Assembly (NCBI RefSeq): GCF_900101395.1
Contig: NZ_FMZO01000001.1
Location: 186,001 to 250,000 of the forward strand
From: Niabella drilacis
GTDB taxonomy: Bacteria; Bacteroidota; Bacteroidia; Chitinophagales; Chitinophagaceae
Reading direction: 5' to 3'
Length of the DNA stretch: 64,000 nt
This document shows, one piece after another, positions 1-8,135 of this stretch. Numbering within the stretch: the first letter of the stretch is position 1; each line of letters begins with the position of its first letter. Position numbers and translations under genes: made by a program. The notes beneath the pieces were generated by a model, which ran no database searches, was not told where the DNA came from, and worked only from the letters and a program-made list of their open reading frames with translations.

Positions 1-81
1 ATCGTTTTTTACAATACCTGTTCATAACGGGAGGGCAGCCCTGGCAGAAAAAATTATCAATTTAAGAAAAGGAATTGAATT

Positions 82-1596
82 ATGGCTTTACCAAGAGAGC
101 CGAGACAGAAAATGATCAACCTGATGTACCTGGTGCTTACGGCATTGCTGGCACTTAATGTATCATCAGAGGTCCTGAATGCGTTTAAAACGATCGACAA
201 GAGCCTGACCAACGCAAACGAGACCATCGATAAAAAAAACAAGACCATTTTTGTTTCGCTCGAAGAAAAGGCAAATGATCCCAAAACCCAGGAGCTGGCG
301 CAGGTATGGGTGCCCAGGGCTGAAAAAGCCCGGCAGCTTTCGGACGAGCTGGTCAGCTATATCGAATCGCTAAAGACCCAGATCAAAACCGCATCGGGGC
401 TCAACGCAAAAACAGGCGCTTACAAGGAGAGCAACCTGGATGTGCCCACGCGGATCATGGTCGATAAGAAACAGGGGGAGGACCTGCTGAAAAAATTGTC
501 TGGTTACAAAACAGCAGTGCTGGCAATTGATCCGGAGATCAACAATGAATTTCAGCACACGCTGCCGTTAGACCTGTCTATGCCCGAAGTAAAGAATAGC
601 AACAATAAAACCTGGGCGGCCGCCTATTTCAGGAGCACCCCTTCTGTGGCTGCCATCACCATCCTCTCCAAATTTCAGAATGATGTTAAGAATGCCGAAT
701 CACAGCTGATCGAATTTTGTCATAACAAGATCGGGGCTGTAAAAGTGGTGTATGACGAGTTCCAGGCGCTGGCAACGGCCAATGCGCAATATCTCCTTCC
801 CGGTCAGGAATTCAACATTACGGCAGGTGTGGGGGCCTTTAGTAAAAATGCCCGTCCAACGGTAACCATCGATGGCGCGGCTGTGCCGCTGAACGCAAAC
901 GGACTTGCAGAATATAAAACGGTGGCCGGTGGCCCCGGTACTTATACGAAAAAGGTCAATATTTCGTTTGTAAAACCGGATGGCACCACTTCGGTGATCA
1001 CCAGGGATATTACCTATACAGTCGCATCGCCTACCGGGCTGACGGTTAGTGCCGATGCGGTGAAAGTATTGTATGTGGGGCTGGAGAACCCGATCTCTGT
1101 GGGTGGGGGTAGTGGCAGCAGCGCAGATCAGCTGCGGGTTTCCATCAGCCAGGGTAATATTTCCGGTTCGCGTGGGAAATATACTGCCCGGGTAACCACA
1201 CCCGGCAGCGCTACGGTTACCGTAAATGATGGCAAGCATACCAGCAATTTTGAGTTCCGCGTTAAATCCGTTCCATCGCCCACCGCCATGGTTGGAGCCA
1301 GCAAAGGCGGCCGGATGCGGGTGAATGATTTTAAAGCACAGGCAGGGGTAAGGGCCGAGCTGGAGAATTTTGTGTTCGAGGGGGTTAAATTTACGGTATC
1401 CGGCTATACCATCACGTTTGCAGGTGCCGGTTATCCCGAGTTTATGCATAAGGCCGTTAGTGGCAACTCTTTTAATGCCGCCCGCTCGCTGATCGAAAGA
1501 GCGCAGCCCGGCAGCACCATCACCATTGACGAAATCAGGGCCACGGGCCCGGGCGGATCACGGACCCTGGCGCCCATAGCCTTTAACTTATATTAA
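82..1596 (+). CDS. gldM: Gliding motility / type IX secretion protein GldM
   Basis: GldM forms, with GldL, the inner-membrane motor of the type IX secretion system and spans the periplasm toward the GldKN ring. The 504-residue protein opens with the family's hallmark N-terminus (MALPREPRQKMINLMYLVLT), which includes the single membrane helix at about residues 12-32. A long periplasmic part follows: a helical stretch to about residue 220, then beta-rich domains. Length is typical. gldN lies 42 nt downstream on the same strand, matching the conserved gldKLMN order, so gldL probably lies just left of the window. Identification is by family recognition and order. Confidence 0.96.
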   Translation: MALPREPRQKMINLMYLVLTALLALNVSSEVLNAFKTIDKSLTNANETIDKKNKTIFVSLEEKANDPKTQELAQVWVPRAEKARQLSDELVSYIESLKTQIKTASGLNAKTGAYKESNLDVPTRIMVDKKQGEDLLKKLSGYKTAVLAIDPEINNEFQHTLPLDLSMPEVKNSNNKTWAAAYFRSTPSVAAITILSKFQNDVKNAESQLIEFCHNKIGAVKVVYDEFQALATANAQYLLPGQEFNITAGVGAFSKNARPTVTIDGAAVPLNANGLAEYKTVAGGPGTYTKKVNISFVKPDGTTSVITRDITYTVASPTGLTVSADAVKVLYVGLENPISVGGGSGSSADQLRVSISQGNISGSRGKYTARVTTPGSATVTVNDGKHTSNFEFRVKSVPSPTAMVGASKGGRMRVNDFKAQAGVRAELENFVFEGVKFTVSGYTITFAGAGYPEFMHKAVSGNSFNAARSLIERAQPGSTITIDEIRATGPGGSRTLAPIAFNLY

Positions 1597-1638
1597 CGGT
1601 TTTGATCAGGGCATTTGCCCATTGTAAAATATATACTG

Positions 1639-2673
1639 ATGAAATTGAACATTTTTATAGCCGCGTGTCTGACAACAGGACTGCTTTTGGTTTCAGCGCA
1701 AAGCTTTTCGCAGCGAAGCGCATATGATACGCCCGTCTCATCCGGTAAAAAGACCGCTGCACCCAAAACGGATATGCCCGCCAAAGCCAGTCAGCCGGAT
1801 CCGGATAAATCCCCGGTGACAGATAGCCTCCAGCCCAATCTTCCCATAGAGGTGGTGGAGGGCGCGCAGACCGGTGGTCTCTTTGGCGGGTCTGCAAAAT
1901 CGCTCCGCAAGGATAATATACTCGAGGATGATATGTCCGACAGCACTGCTACTCCCTTGCCCTATACGGCACTGTATGCTTCCGATGCGCTGTACCGGGT
2001 ACGGGTATGGCGCACTATTGATGCACGCACTCAAAAAAATGCCCGGTATTTTTTTAATAAAGCCATCGAAGGGGAGGACAATTCGCGGCTGATCAATATT
2101 ATGCTGAAAGCGGTAAAAGACGGTGGCGTACAGGCATTCAGTAATATCGACGACCGGTTCACCACGCCCATCAGCTACGACGAGGTGGTAAGTACTTTTG
2201 GTGGAGGAAAGGACACCGCTGCCAAATACGATATGGAAGGTAATATCGTGGGCTACCAGGTACGGAGCCGGATGGTATCAGGCGATTCTGTGTACAAATT
2301 CCGGATCAAGGAGGAATGGGTGTTTAATAAGCGCGACGGCAAAACCTATATCCGGATACTGGGTATTGCGCCATTATCGTCTTACACTACGTCCGACGGG
2401 TATACCGTTGCCAACAGCGAGCATGCGCTGTTTTGGCTTTACTACCCCGACCTGCGTAAAACGCTGGTGCGAAGCAGTATTGTAAATCCGCTGGATATGG
2501 GAGGCCGGATCACCTGGGAGGAGGTATTTGAGAACCGGCTGTTTGACAGTAAGGTGATCAAGTCCTCACTGGACGCAGAAAACGGATTTAATGAAAACCC
2601 GCTTACAGAGGCTCATGCAGTGGATATTCAGCAGCAGCTCAATAACCTGAGCCGTCGTATGTGGAGTAAATAA
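1639..2673 (+). CDS. gldN: Gliding motility / type IX secretion protein GldN
   Basis: GldN (PorN) is a periplasmic partner of the lipoprotein GldK in the ring under the outer membrane of the type IX secretion system. The product has a signal peptide (MKLNIFIAACLTTGLLLVSA), a low-complexity Pro/Lys-rich linker to about residue 75, then the conserved domain containing YALYASDALYRVRVWR-like sequence and an EEWVFNKRDGKTYIRILGIAP stretch common to GldN proteins. The ATG at 1639 is chosen over one 24 nt upstream because it places the signal peptide at the N-terminus. It directly follows gldM. Confidence 0.94.
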   Translation: MKLNIFIAACLTTGLLLVSAQSFSQRSAYDTPVSSGKKTAAPKTDMPAKASQPDPDKSPVTDSLQPNLPIEVVEGAQTGGLFGGSAKSLRKDNILEDDMSDSTATPLPYTALYASDALYRVRVWRTIDARTQKNARYFFNKAIEGEDNSRLINIMLKAVKDGGVQAFSNIDDRFTTPISYDEVVSTFGGGKDTAAKYDMEGNIVGYQVRSRMVSGDSVYKFRIKEEWVFNKRDGKTYIRILGIAPLSSYTTSDGYTVANSEHALFWLYYPDLRKTLVRSSIVNPLDMGGRITWEEVFENRLFDSKVIKSSLDAENGFNENPLTEAHAVDIQQQLNNLSRRMWSK

Positions 2674-2758
2674 AATAAGCTATGAAACGGAGCAAGACAG
2701 GGCTTTCCCGCACAGCGGCAGGAGTTCTTCCGGAGACTTTCGGAAACCAGGAAAAACC

Positions 2759-2792
2759 GCAGCAAAGCTGCAAACAAAAAAATATACGGATG
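2759..2792 (+). promoter_or_regulatory. Hairpin plus A-rich leader, copy A
   Basis: A 5-bp hairpin (GCAGC-aaa-GCTGC, 2759-2771) is followed by 18 A-rich bases ending in ATATACGG and then the ATG at 2790. The same arrangement occurs at 45939-45972 before another start codon, with 29 of 34 bases identical by my count. It is probably a shared translation-control or processing element. No known riboswitch is recognised. Confidence 0.5.
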
Positions 2793-3461
2793 CATGTAAA
2801 AAATTGGATTCTTTTGACCGGGTTTGTTGGCTGTACCCTGCTTTCGGCTGCCCAGGATAACGGGGGGCGGAAGGATTATGTGGCGCATAAAAGCAATATC
2901 GGTATCACGGCCGGTGCCCTGGGGTATTCCGGGCGCTATGCGGTAAAAACGCCGCTGGGAACGCATACTTCTTACGGGATTTCTGCATTTTATGACCACA
3001 GTATGATATTACCCTCCCAGCTCTTTGTAAGAGGGGAGTTGCTGTTTGGAGAATTGAGGGGTGATAACCGCGACGCTGAAAATGCCCGTGCGCCTTACGG
3101 GATGTTTAAGACAAATGTGCTGGAAGCTACAGTAAAAGCGCAATACGATATACTGAATGACGCGGTAACCCGGTGGTCGCCCTATATCCTTGCCGGGGCA
3201 GGCGCCTACGGGTTATTTAATTATAGCTCCAGTAACGGGTTTAAGGACCGTTCGGATAAACTGGCTTTCATTCTTCCGGTTGGCGGGGGGGTAAAATACC
3301 AGGTGAGCAGCCGGGCACGTGTTTTCCTCGAAGGCAATGTCCGGTTCCTGACAAAGAACCTGGATAACCATAACCCTGAAGGACGCAATAATCCCAATAA
3401 ATATTACTCGCTGGCGCTGGGGTTCTCCTATTCGTTACAGAAGAACAACCAGTTATGGTAA
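2790..3461 (+). CDS. Outer-membrane beta-barrel protein, OmpW/porin-family type
   Basis: A secreted protein of 223 residues with a signal peptide (MHVKNWILLTGFVGCTLLSAAQ), followed by alternating amphipathic strands rich in aromatic and Gly residues and ending in an aromatic strand (YYSLALGFSYSL). This is the pattern of small Bacteroidota outer-membrane barrels. An upstream in-frame ATG at 2682 would add 36 residues before the signal peptide, so 2790 is preferred. It lies 116 nt after gldN and could be co-transcribed with it. Substrate and function are unknown. A role in secretion is only suggested by position. Confidence 0.75.
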   Translation: MHVKNWILLTGFVGCTLLSAAQDNGGRKDYVAHKSNIGITAGALGYSGRYAVKTPLGTHTSYGISAFYDHSMILPSQLFVRGELLFGELRGDNRDAENARAPYGMFKTNVLEATVKAQYDILNDAVTRWSPYILAGAGAYGLFNYSSSNGFKDRSDKLAFILPVGGGVKYQVSSRARVFLEGNVRFLTKNLDNHNPEGRNNPNKYYSLALGFSYSLQKNNQLW

Positions 3462-3642
3462 GTCATCAGGGCATTCCCTTTGGATGCGTTAACGGCGGGC
3501 ATTCCTGCACCCCGTCATGCAAAGAGTGGCCGGGGCAGTTGCGCTCCCCTCATTCCTGAACGGCCTCCGGCAGTCCCGGAACAAACATAGGAGTCTTTAC
3601 CCTGATTTTGAAACTGACCGCTGGCTGAGGTCGGGTGGTGGA

Positions 3643-4365
3643 TCACTGACCGCCCCGCAACCGCATTTGCTGATCGGCATAACCGAATACCCGTTTCAGC
3701 AGGTCCGTTTTCCTGGATGCCAGGTTGGTCCGTATCTTTTCTTCCTCGTTGCCCACATAAAGGAACATGCCATCAATGGCGCGAGCGGCGATAAAATCAT
3801 TCAGACTGGTCTCCAGTTTTTTGCCGCCCAGGAATGGGATGGCGTTGTATGCTTTTGCAATGCTCTGGTAGTCCTTGTCGGCACCGCTGGTGCGCACGGT
3901 ATTATCCACGATGGGCCGGAACTTGGTCATCAGTTCGGGCGACATCTGGCCTTTAAAGAACTCCGTGGCTGCATGCCGGTTGTTGGTTAGTAAGATAGAG
4001 GCGGCGTCGGTAATGCTCATGTTCCTGACCGCATTCACAAAAACGGGCTTTGCTTCAGTAACAGCCTGCCCCATGGCATTGGTGAATTTTGAGGTCATCT
4101 GGTTAACCAGGGAGCTTAGCCCCAGGTCGCGCAAGGTTTTTTCGATCTTGGCTGCGTCACCGGGAAAGGCGAAGCGTACCAGCGGGTTTCCCTGGTTCGG
4201 GTTTGCAAAAGCTTCAAAACCGCTGAACAGACCCTGGGTAAGGGCTGCACGGAGTCCGTTGGCCATTTCAAGCTGAGAAAGCCCTCCGGCAACAGATTGC
4301 AGGGTGTCGCAACCGGAGAACAGTACGGAAGCACCCAATGCGAGCGAACATAATAAACGTTTCAT
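3643..4365 (-). CDS. DUF4197 domain lipoprotein
   Basis: A 240-residue predicted lipoprotein. The signal peptide ends in a lipobox-like FSGC at residues 16-19, so the protein should be lipid-anchored in the periplasm or outer membrane. The rest matches the DUF4197 family: a helical protein with conserved GLRAALTQG and AFPGDAAKIE stretches and a C-terminal segment with DGMFLYVGNEEEKIR. Function is unknown. The short leader is preceded by a perfect 15-copy heptamer array (4381-4485), unusual for a start region. The gene is convergent with the barrel gene at 2790. Confidence 0.85.
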   Translation of the reverse strand: MKRLLCSLALGASVLFSGCDTLQSVAGGLSQLEMANGLRAALTQGLFSGFEAFANPNQGNPLVRFAFPGDAAKIEKTLRDLGLSSLVNQMTSKFTNAMGQAVTEAKPVFVNAVRNMSITDAASILLTNNRHAATEFFKGQMSPELMTKFRPIVDNTVRTSGADKDYQSIAKAYNAIPFLGGKKLETSLNDFIAARAIDGMFLYVGNEEEKIRTNLASRKTDLLKRVFGYADQQMRLRGGQ

Positions 4366-4380
4366 GGATATGGATTTGAT

Positions 4381-4485
4381 GTCTGATGTCTGATGTCTGA
4401 TGTCTGATGTCTGATGTCTGATGTCTGATGTCTGATGTCTGATGTCTGATGTCTGATGTCTGATGTCTGATGTCTGATGTCTGAT
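4381..4485. repeat. Perfect tandem array, 15 copies of a 7-mer
   Basis: Fifteen consecutive copies of GTCTGAT (ATCAGAC read on the minus strand) with no interruption. The array ends 15 nt before the start codon of the minus-strand DUF4197 gene, so it lies in that gene's 5' leader or promoter. A perfect array of this length is prone to slipped-strand change in copy number. One copy changes spacing by 7 nt, which could alter promoter or ribosome access without touching the reading frame. Confidence 0.97.
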
Positions 4486-4680
4486 GAACTTACTAAGGTA
4501 CGAAGAACCTGGTTAGTACCGAACTTTAAACCTCAAACGGCGAATAACCAATCGTCAATGGTCAACAAATCCATGAAGCAGTAAAACTTCTCACTAAGCG
4601 GCTATCCACCTCTCACTCAAACCTCAGACTTCTTCCGGAGGTTCTGAACGCAAAACCAACTTCCTGCTCCCATTCCTGCT

Positions 4681-4729
4681 AAAGATCAAAGATCAACCAT
4701 TAACCATTGCTCATTTACTTCAAACCTCA
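4681..4729. repeat. Degenerate heptad array next to yqgE stop
   Basis: Seven successive 7-nt units (AAAGATC twice, AACCATT twice, then GCTCATT, TACTTCA, AACCTCA). The last overlaps the yqgE stop codon at 4727-4729. The 4486-4680 stretch between this and the perfect array holds further short words of similar type (CAAACCTC, CACTCAAACC) and no credible gene. Confidence 0.7.
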
Positions 4730-5275
4730 ATTCATCCGTGGGTCAATCGGGGCATTGACGATCAGTTTATAATCGCCCCCCAAATGATTGAGGATATTCT
4801 TCCAGAGCGCCTTTTCGTCATTGCTGAACAGGAATTCGGGGGTAGCCCTGGTTACGATCCAGGTTTTTTCCGCCATTTCAAAATCCAGCTGTCCCTCGCC
4901 CCAGCCGCTGTAACCCATGAAAAAACGTACTTTTTCGGGCGCAATATGACCTTTGGAGAGAAGGGTTGCCAGTATTTCGAAATCTCCGCCCCAGTATACC
5001 CCGCGGAGCACCTCTTTACCCCCGGGGATCTCTGCAGGGTACTGATGCAGGAAATGCAGGCTGTCCAAACCAACCGGCCCCCCCTCATAAACTGGAAAAT
5101 CAACTTCCTTCAGGTCTGGCACCAGGTCGCCAAGCCTGTGTATCGTCTTTCGGTTCATAACAAAACCCACGCTTCCCGTGGCATCATGCTCACAAAGAAA
5201 TACCACGGTACGTATAAAATTAGGGTCGTTCAGATGTGGATTCGCTATCAAAAAAGTGCCGTTTCCCGGTTCCAT
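4727..5275 (-). CDS. YqgE/AlgH family protein (DUF179)
   Basis: A 182-residue cytosolic protein recognised by the family's N-terminal pattern (GTFLIANPHLNDPNFIRTVV) and the following GSVGFVMNRK and YEGGPVG motifs. The family is widespread and its molecular function is not established. AlgH was named from alginate regulation in Pseudomonas, but a direct role is unclear. Full length. The gene is divergent from the histidine kinase at 5410, with about 130 nt between start codons. Confidence 0.92.
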   Translation of the reverse strand: MEPGNGTFLIANPHLNDPNFIRTVVFLCEHDATGSVGFVMNRKTIHRLGDLVPDLKEVDFPVYEGGPVGLDSLHFLHQYPAEIPGGKEVLRGVYWGGDFEILATLLSKGHIAPEKVRFFMGYSGWGEGQLDFEMAEKTWIVTRATPEFLFSNDEKALWKNILNHLGGDYKLIVNAPIDPRMN

Positions 5276-5379
5276 TGCGTGTTACAGTTATATAACGATT
5301 TCATTGAATGCTTCTATAAAAGCAAGTTAAAGTATAAAGGTAAACAGATTTATGGTTTTCACAGATGCAGATCGATGAT

Positions 5380-5387
5380 TATATTTG
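5380..5387 (+). promoter_or_regulatory. Putative -7 box of histidine kinase gene
   Basis: TATATTTG matches the Bacteroidota -7 consensus TAnnTTTG. It lies 22 nt before the GTG at 5410 and downstream of the ATG at 5365. If it is the real promoter, the upstream ATG is not transcribed and GTG is the start. Confidence 0.5.
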
Positions 5388-5409
5388 CTTTTATCCATTT
5401 TTAACGTTC

Positions 5410-6756
5410 GTGAAAAAATTATTTGTACTCATAATAGTTCTGATCTCACTTTCGCTCCTGGGGATCATCCTTTTCCAGGTTTCCTGGTTGAAGAACGCAG
5501 CCATTTTGCAGGAGGACCAGGTACGGCAAAAGATCGATAATGCCGTAAATGAAGTGGGGCTGGAGCTGATCCAGTTCAAAACACAATACAGTACGCCCTA
5601 CAATAACGATATCCCCCTGTTTCCCCGGTCTGCCCACGACTTTTTTAAGCGCAATACCATTCATGCCAAGATGAGTTATCAGCAGCTGTACAACCGGATC
5701 CGCAAAGCCTTCAATCATGCTGGTTTGGGAGACCTGGGATTTGAGTTCATGCTGATGCTGAGAAGTGACCAGCCCTTTGACCCGGTTGAGAAGCAGACCC
5801 CGAATTATGTTCAGGCTTACGCCGACACGATCAATAATTATGCGGCAAAGGGCGTGGGGATCGTAGTGGCGAGCGGTTCTGCCTTTGAAAACCCGGATGA
5901 AGCGCTGTTTGTGGTGGCACTCAATTATAAAAAGCTGGTATTGCGCGCACTTACCGGTAACATCCTGCTGGCAATATTATTTACACTGGTGATCATAGCG
6001 GCCTTTTTTGTAACGGTGTATACGATGCTGCGACAGAAAAAGCTCGGGGATATAAAAAATGATTTTATCAACAATATGACCCATGAGTTCAAGACGCCGA
6101 TTGCTACGATATCGCTGGCTGTGGATGCCCTGAAAAACGAAAAAGTGATGTCGAACAGGGAGCGGATGGCCTATTTCAGCGGCATTATCAAGGAAGAAAA
6201 CCAGCGGATGAACAAGCAGGTGGAGGCCATCCTCAAAGCTTCCCAGTTCGAAAAACAGGAGGTGGAGCTCGATAAGGGACCGGTACATGTGCATGAGATT
6301 ATCAAGCTGGTGGCCGATAAATTTCTCCTGCAGCTGCAGGAAAAAAGCGGCCGGGCAGAGCTGGCCCTGGCGGCTTCAAACGATCTTATCAAAGGGGATG
6401 AAGTACATTTCACCAACCTGGTAAATAATCTTATTGATAACGCAGTAAAGTATTCAAAGGAAAATGTGCCGATTCATCTGAAGATCAGCTCTTCCAATTC
6501 CGGGGATAAGCTCATCCTGAAATTTGAGGACAACGGGATCGGGATGGCCCGGGAAACGCAAAAAAGAGTTTTTGAAAAATTTTACCGGGCACATACCGGC
6601 AACCTCCATAATGTAAAAGGGTTTGGACTGGGACTTAACTACGTGAAGTCGGTAACGCAGTCACACAACGGATCTATCAAACTGGAAAGTTCGCTGGGCC
6701 GTGGAAGTACTTTTACACTGGAGTTTCCGCTGGATATGGATGCCGGCCGGAAATAG
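5410..6756 (+). CDS. Membrane sensor histidine kinase
   Basis: A two-component sensor kinase of 448 residues. A first membrane helix (VKKLFVLIIVLISLSLLGII) is followed by a periplasmic sensor region of about 155 residues and a second helix near residues 180-205. The HisKA domain carries the phospho-acceptor His at about residue 225 (NNMTHEFKTPIA), and the HATPase domain has N box NNLIDNAVKYS, G1 DNGIGMA, and GFGLGLNYVK. The GTG start at 5410 is chosen because it begins at the first helix and lies just downstream of a -7 box. No response regulator gene is adjacent, so its partner must be elsewhere. Confidence 0.9.
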   Translation: MKKLFVLIIVLISLSLLGIILFQVSWLKNAAILQEDQVRQKIDNAVNEVGLELIQFKTQYSTPYNNDIPLFPRSAHDFFKRNTIHAKMSYQQLYNRIRKAFNHAGLGDLGFEFMLMLRSDQPFDPVEKQTPNYVQAYADTINNYAAKGVGIVVASGSAFENPDEALFVVALNYKKLVLRALTGNILLAILFTLVIIAAFFVTVYTMLRQKKLGDIKNDFINNMTHEFKTPIATISLAVDALKNEKVMSNRERMAYFSGIIKEENQRMNKQVEAILKASQFEKQEVELDKGPVHVHEIIKLVADKFLLQLQEKSGRAELALAASNDLIKGDEVHFTNLVNNLIDNAVKYSKENVPIHLKISSSNSGDKLILKFEDNGIGMARETQKRVFEKFYRAHTGNLHNVKGFGLGLNYVKSVTQSHNGSIKLESSLGRGSTFTLEFPLDMDAGRK

Positions 6757-6841
6757 CCGGTGCTGCGTGTGGTACAGGTGCTGTGCTGAAGCACAGGCTG
6801 TTTTTAGCGGGTATTTGTTTACAATAAATCGTTTGACCAAA

Positions 6842-7303
6842 ATGAAAAAGATTGCATATTTTTTATGGGCATGCTGCATCGCCGGTTGTACAGGGAACGG
6901 AAATTCCGAAAAGACGGAAGGCGATACTCTTGCCTATACATATGTCCCATCTCCCATACATGATTCCGAAAAAATACCGGTAACGGATACCACAAAGTTC
7001 GAAGGTACCTATTCCGGCCTTTTGCCCTGTGCCAGCTGTGAGGGCATTGAAACCACATTGACCTTATATGACGATCATTCCTTTTTAATGAAAGAGGTTT
7101 ATAAAGATGAGCAGCCGGATACGTTTGTGAACAAAGGAAAATATGAAGTGAAGAGCAATACGCTCTATCTGAAAATGGATGGGGCCGGGGTCGAGCGCCC
7201 CGTTATGTATGCGGTACGCCCCAATTCATTGACCCAGCTCGATATGAATGGGAAAGAAATAACCGGCGCATTGGCCGGGCATTATGTATTGATGAAAAAT
7301 TAA
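6842..7303 (+). CDS. NlpE-like lipoprotein with CxxC motif
   Basis: A 153-residue lipoprotein. Signal peptide MKKIAYFLWACCIAG is followed by a lipobox Cys (AGC at 14-16). The mature part has the NlpE N-terminal pattern: YSGLLPCASCEGIETTLTLYDD with the CxxC motif, then strands typical of the small lipocalin-like barrel (FVNKGKYEV, LYLKMDG). In enterobacteria NlpE senses surface and copper stress. In Bacteroidota such proteins are annotated as copper-resistance NlpE-like, and the role here is inferred. It lies 85 nt after the kinase gene and its stop overlaps the convergent protease gene by 4 nt (shared TTAA). Confidence 0.82.
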   Translation: MKKIAYFLWACCIAGCTGNGNSEKTEGDTLAYTYVPSPIHDSEKIPVTDTTKFEGTYSGLLPCASCEGIETTLTLYDDHSFLMKEVYKDEQPDTFVNKGKYEVKSNTLYLKMDGAGVERPVMYAVRPNSLTQLDMNGKEITGALAGHYVLMKN

Positions 7304-7950
7304 GTTAGCGCCTGATGATCGGGGTGCCAGATGCTGCTGAAGTCTCCGATAACAGCCTGGTTGTTTTTAAATGAAAGCTGGTCAATGTTCAAAAGGAGGA
7401 TATCTTCCTCCCGTACTTTCCGGTAAACAGGGTTCAATGTGCCGCCCTTGGCACCGGCCGGCTGACCGGGATCGTACTGGTAAGCTGCATCTACAAGTGT
7501 TCCCCGGGGATACATAATACCCGGAACGCCCTTGCCGCGGTAGTCCAGGTCCCGGGGATGCTCCAATCCTAAGGTATGGCCATATTCATGTGCAGCAGTA
7601 GTTGAGCCCTGGTACAGGTTCTCCAGTTTAAAATACCCGGTATTGCAGCCCAACCCATCCACAAACGAAATATTGCCCTCCGCATATTCTTCAATCCTGA
7701 AATAGTTATTCCTCGGATCATCGTTCCCGAGTATTTCTTCCGGGGCGATCTCCGGCTGGTAAACGGCGCTGATCCGGAACCGGACAGGGTAGGCGGCCCC
7801 CTTCAGCCACACATAGCCTCCGGGTTCATTCCACATGGTCTCGATCTCCTCCCTGATCTGTTCAGTAAGGTTACTGCCGGCCGCATTCCCATACGTAACA
7901 ATATGCGACAGGATCAATATGGCCTGGTTATCATATTCAATAATGCCCAT
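7300..7950 (-). CDS. Metzincin-type zinc metalloprotease (peptidase M10-like)
   Basis: A 216-residue protein with the metzincin zinc site HEYGHTLGLEHP (His121, Glu122, His125, His131) and the Met-turn GIMYP (Met146), the defining pair of the M10/M12 superfamily. No signal peptide is visible: the N-terminus MGIIEYDNQAILILSHI looks like the start of the catalytic fold. The protein may therefore be cytosolic or secreted by another route. No propeptide cysteine switch is seen. Substrate unknown. It is convergent with the NlpE-like gene, sharing a TTAA. Confidence 0.82.
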   Translation of the reverse strand: MGIIEYDNQAILILSHIVTYGNAAGSNLTEQIREEIETMWNEPGGYVWLKGAAYPVRFRISAVYQPEIAPEEILGNDDPRNNYFRIEEYAEGNISFVDGLGCNTGYFKLENLYQGSTTAAHEYGHTLGLEHPRDLDYRGKGVPGIMYPRGTLVDAAYQYDPGQPAGAKGGTLNPVYRKVREEDILLLNIDQLSFKNNQAVIGDFSSIWHPDHQALT

Positions 7951-7982
7951 GCAGGAAAGTTAAGTCAAATTTTCGGGATGAG

Positions 7983-8104
7983 GCCACAGAGGCACTGAAA
8001 CACGGAATTTTTATGCTCCTTCCAACAAGGCCCTCACGGTCTGAGCATTTCCTCCGTTTTAATTCAAAAGTTCAAAGCCTTCTGTGTTTCAGTGCTTCAG
8101 TGGC
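7983..8104. repeat. Long-range inverted repeat between divergent genes
   Basis: Arms at 7983-8003 and 8084-8104 are reverse complements at 19 of 21 positions, enclosing 80 nt. The right arm ends 20 nt before the endonuclease III -7 box. A shorter related sequence (GCCTCTGTGGC) recurs at 37943-37953 in another gap, so this is probably a dispersed repeat. Confidence 0.75.
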
Positions 8105-8123
8105 AATATCCCCGTATTTTTTG

Positions 8124-8131
8124 TACGTTTG
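8124..8131 (+). promoter_or_regulatory. Putative -7 box of nth
   Basis: TACGTTTG fits TAnnTTTG and ends only 4 nt before the ATG at 8136. That spacing would put transcription start at or within a few bases of the start codon, suggesting a leaderless mRNA. Confidence 0.5.
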
Positions 8132-8135
8132 TTTT

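Noticed and set aside
3517-3990. 157-codon plus-strand frame
   Set aside because: Lies antisense to the DUF4197 gene, whose product is clearly recognisable.
4381-4485. CRISPR array
   Set aside because: The repeat is a contiguous 7-mer with no spacers and there are no cas genes.
5365-5409. ATG start of the histidine kinase 45 nt upstream
   Set aside because: A -7 promoter box lies between it and the GTG, and the extra residues precede the first membrane helix.
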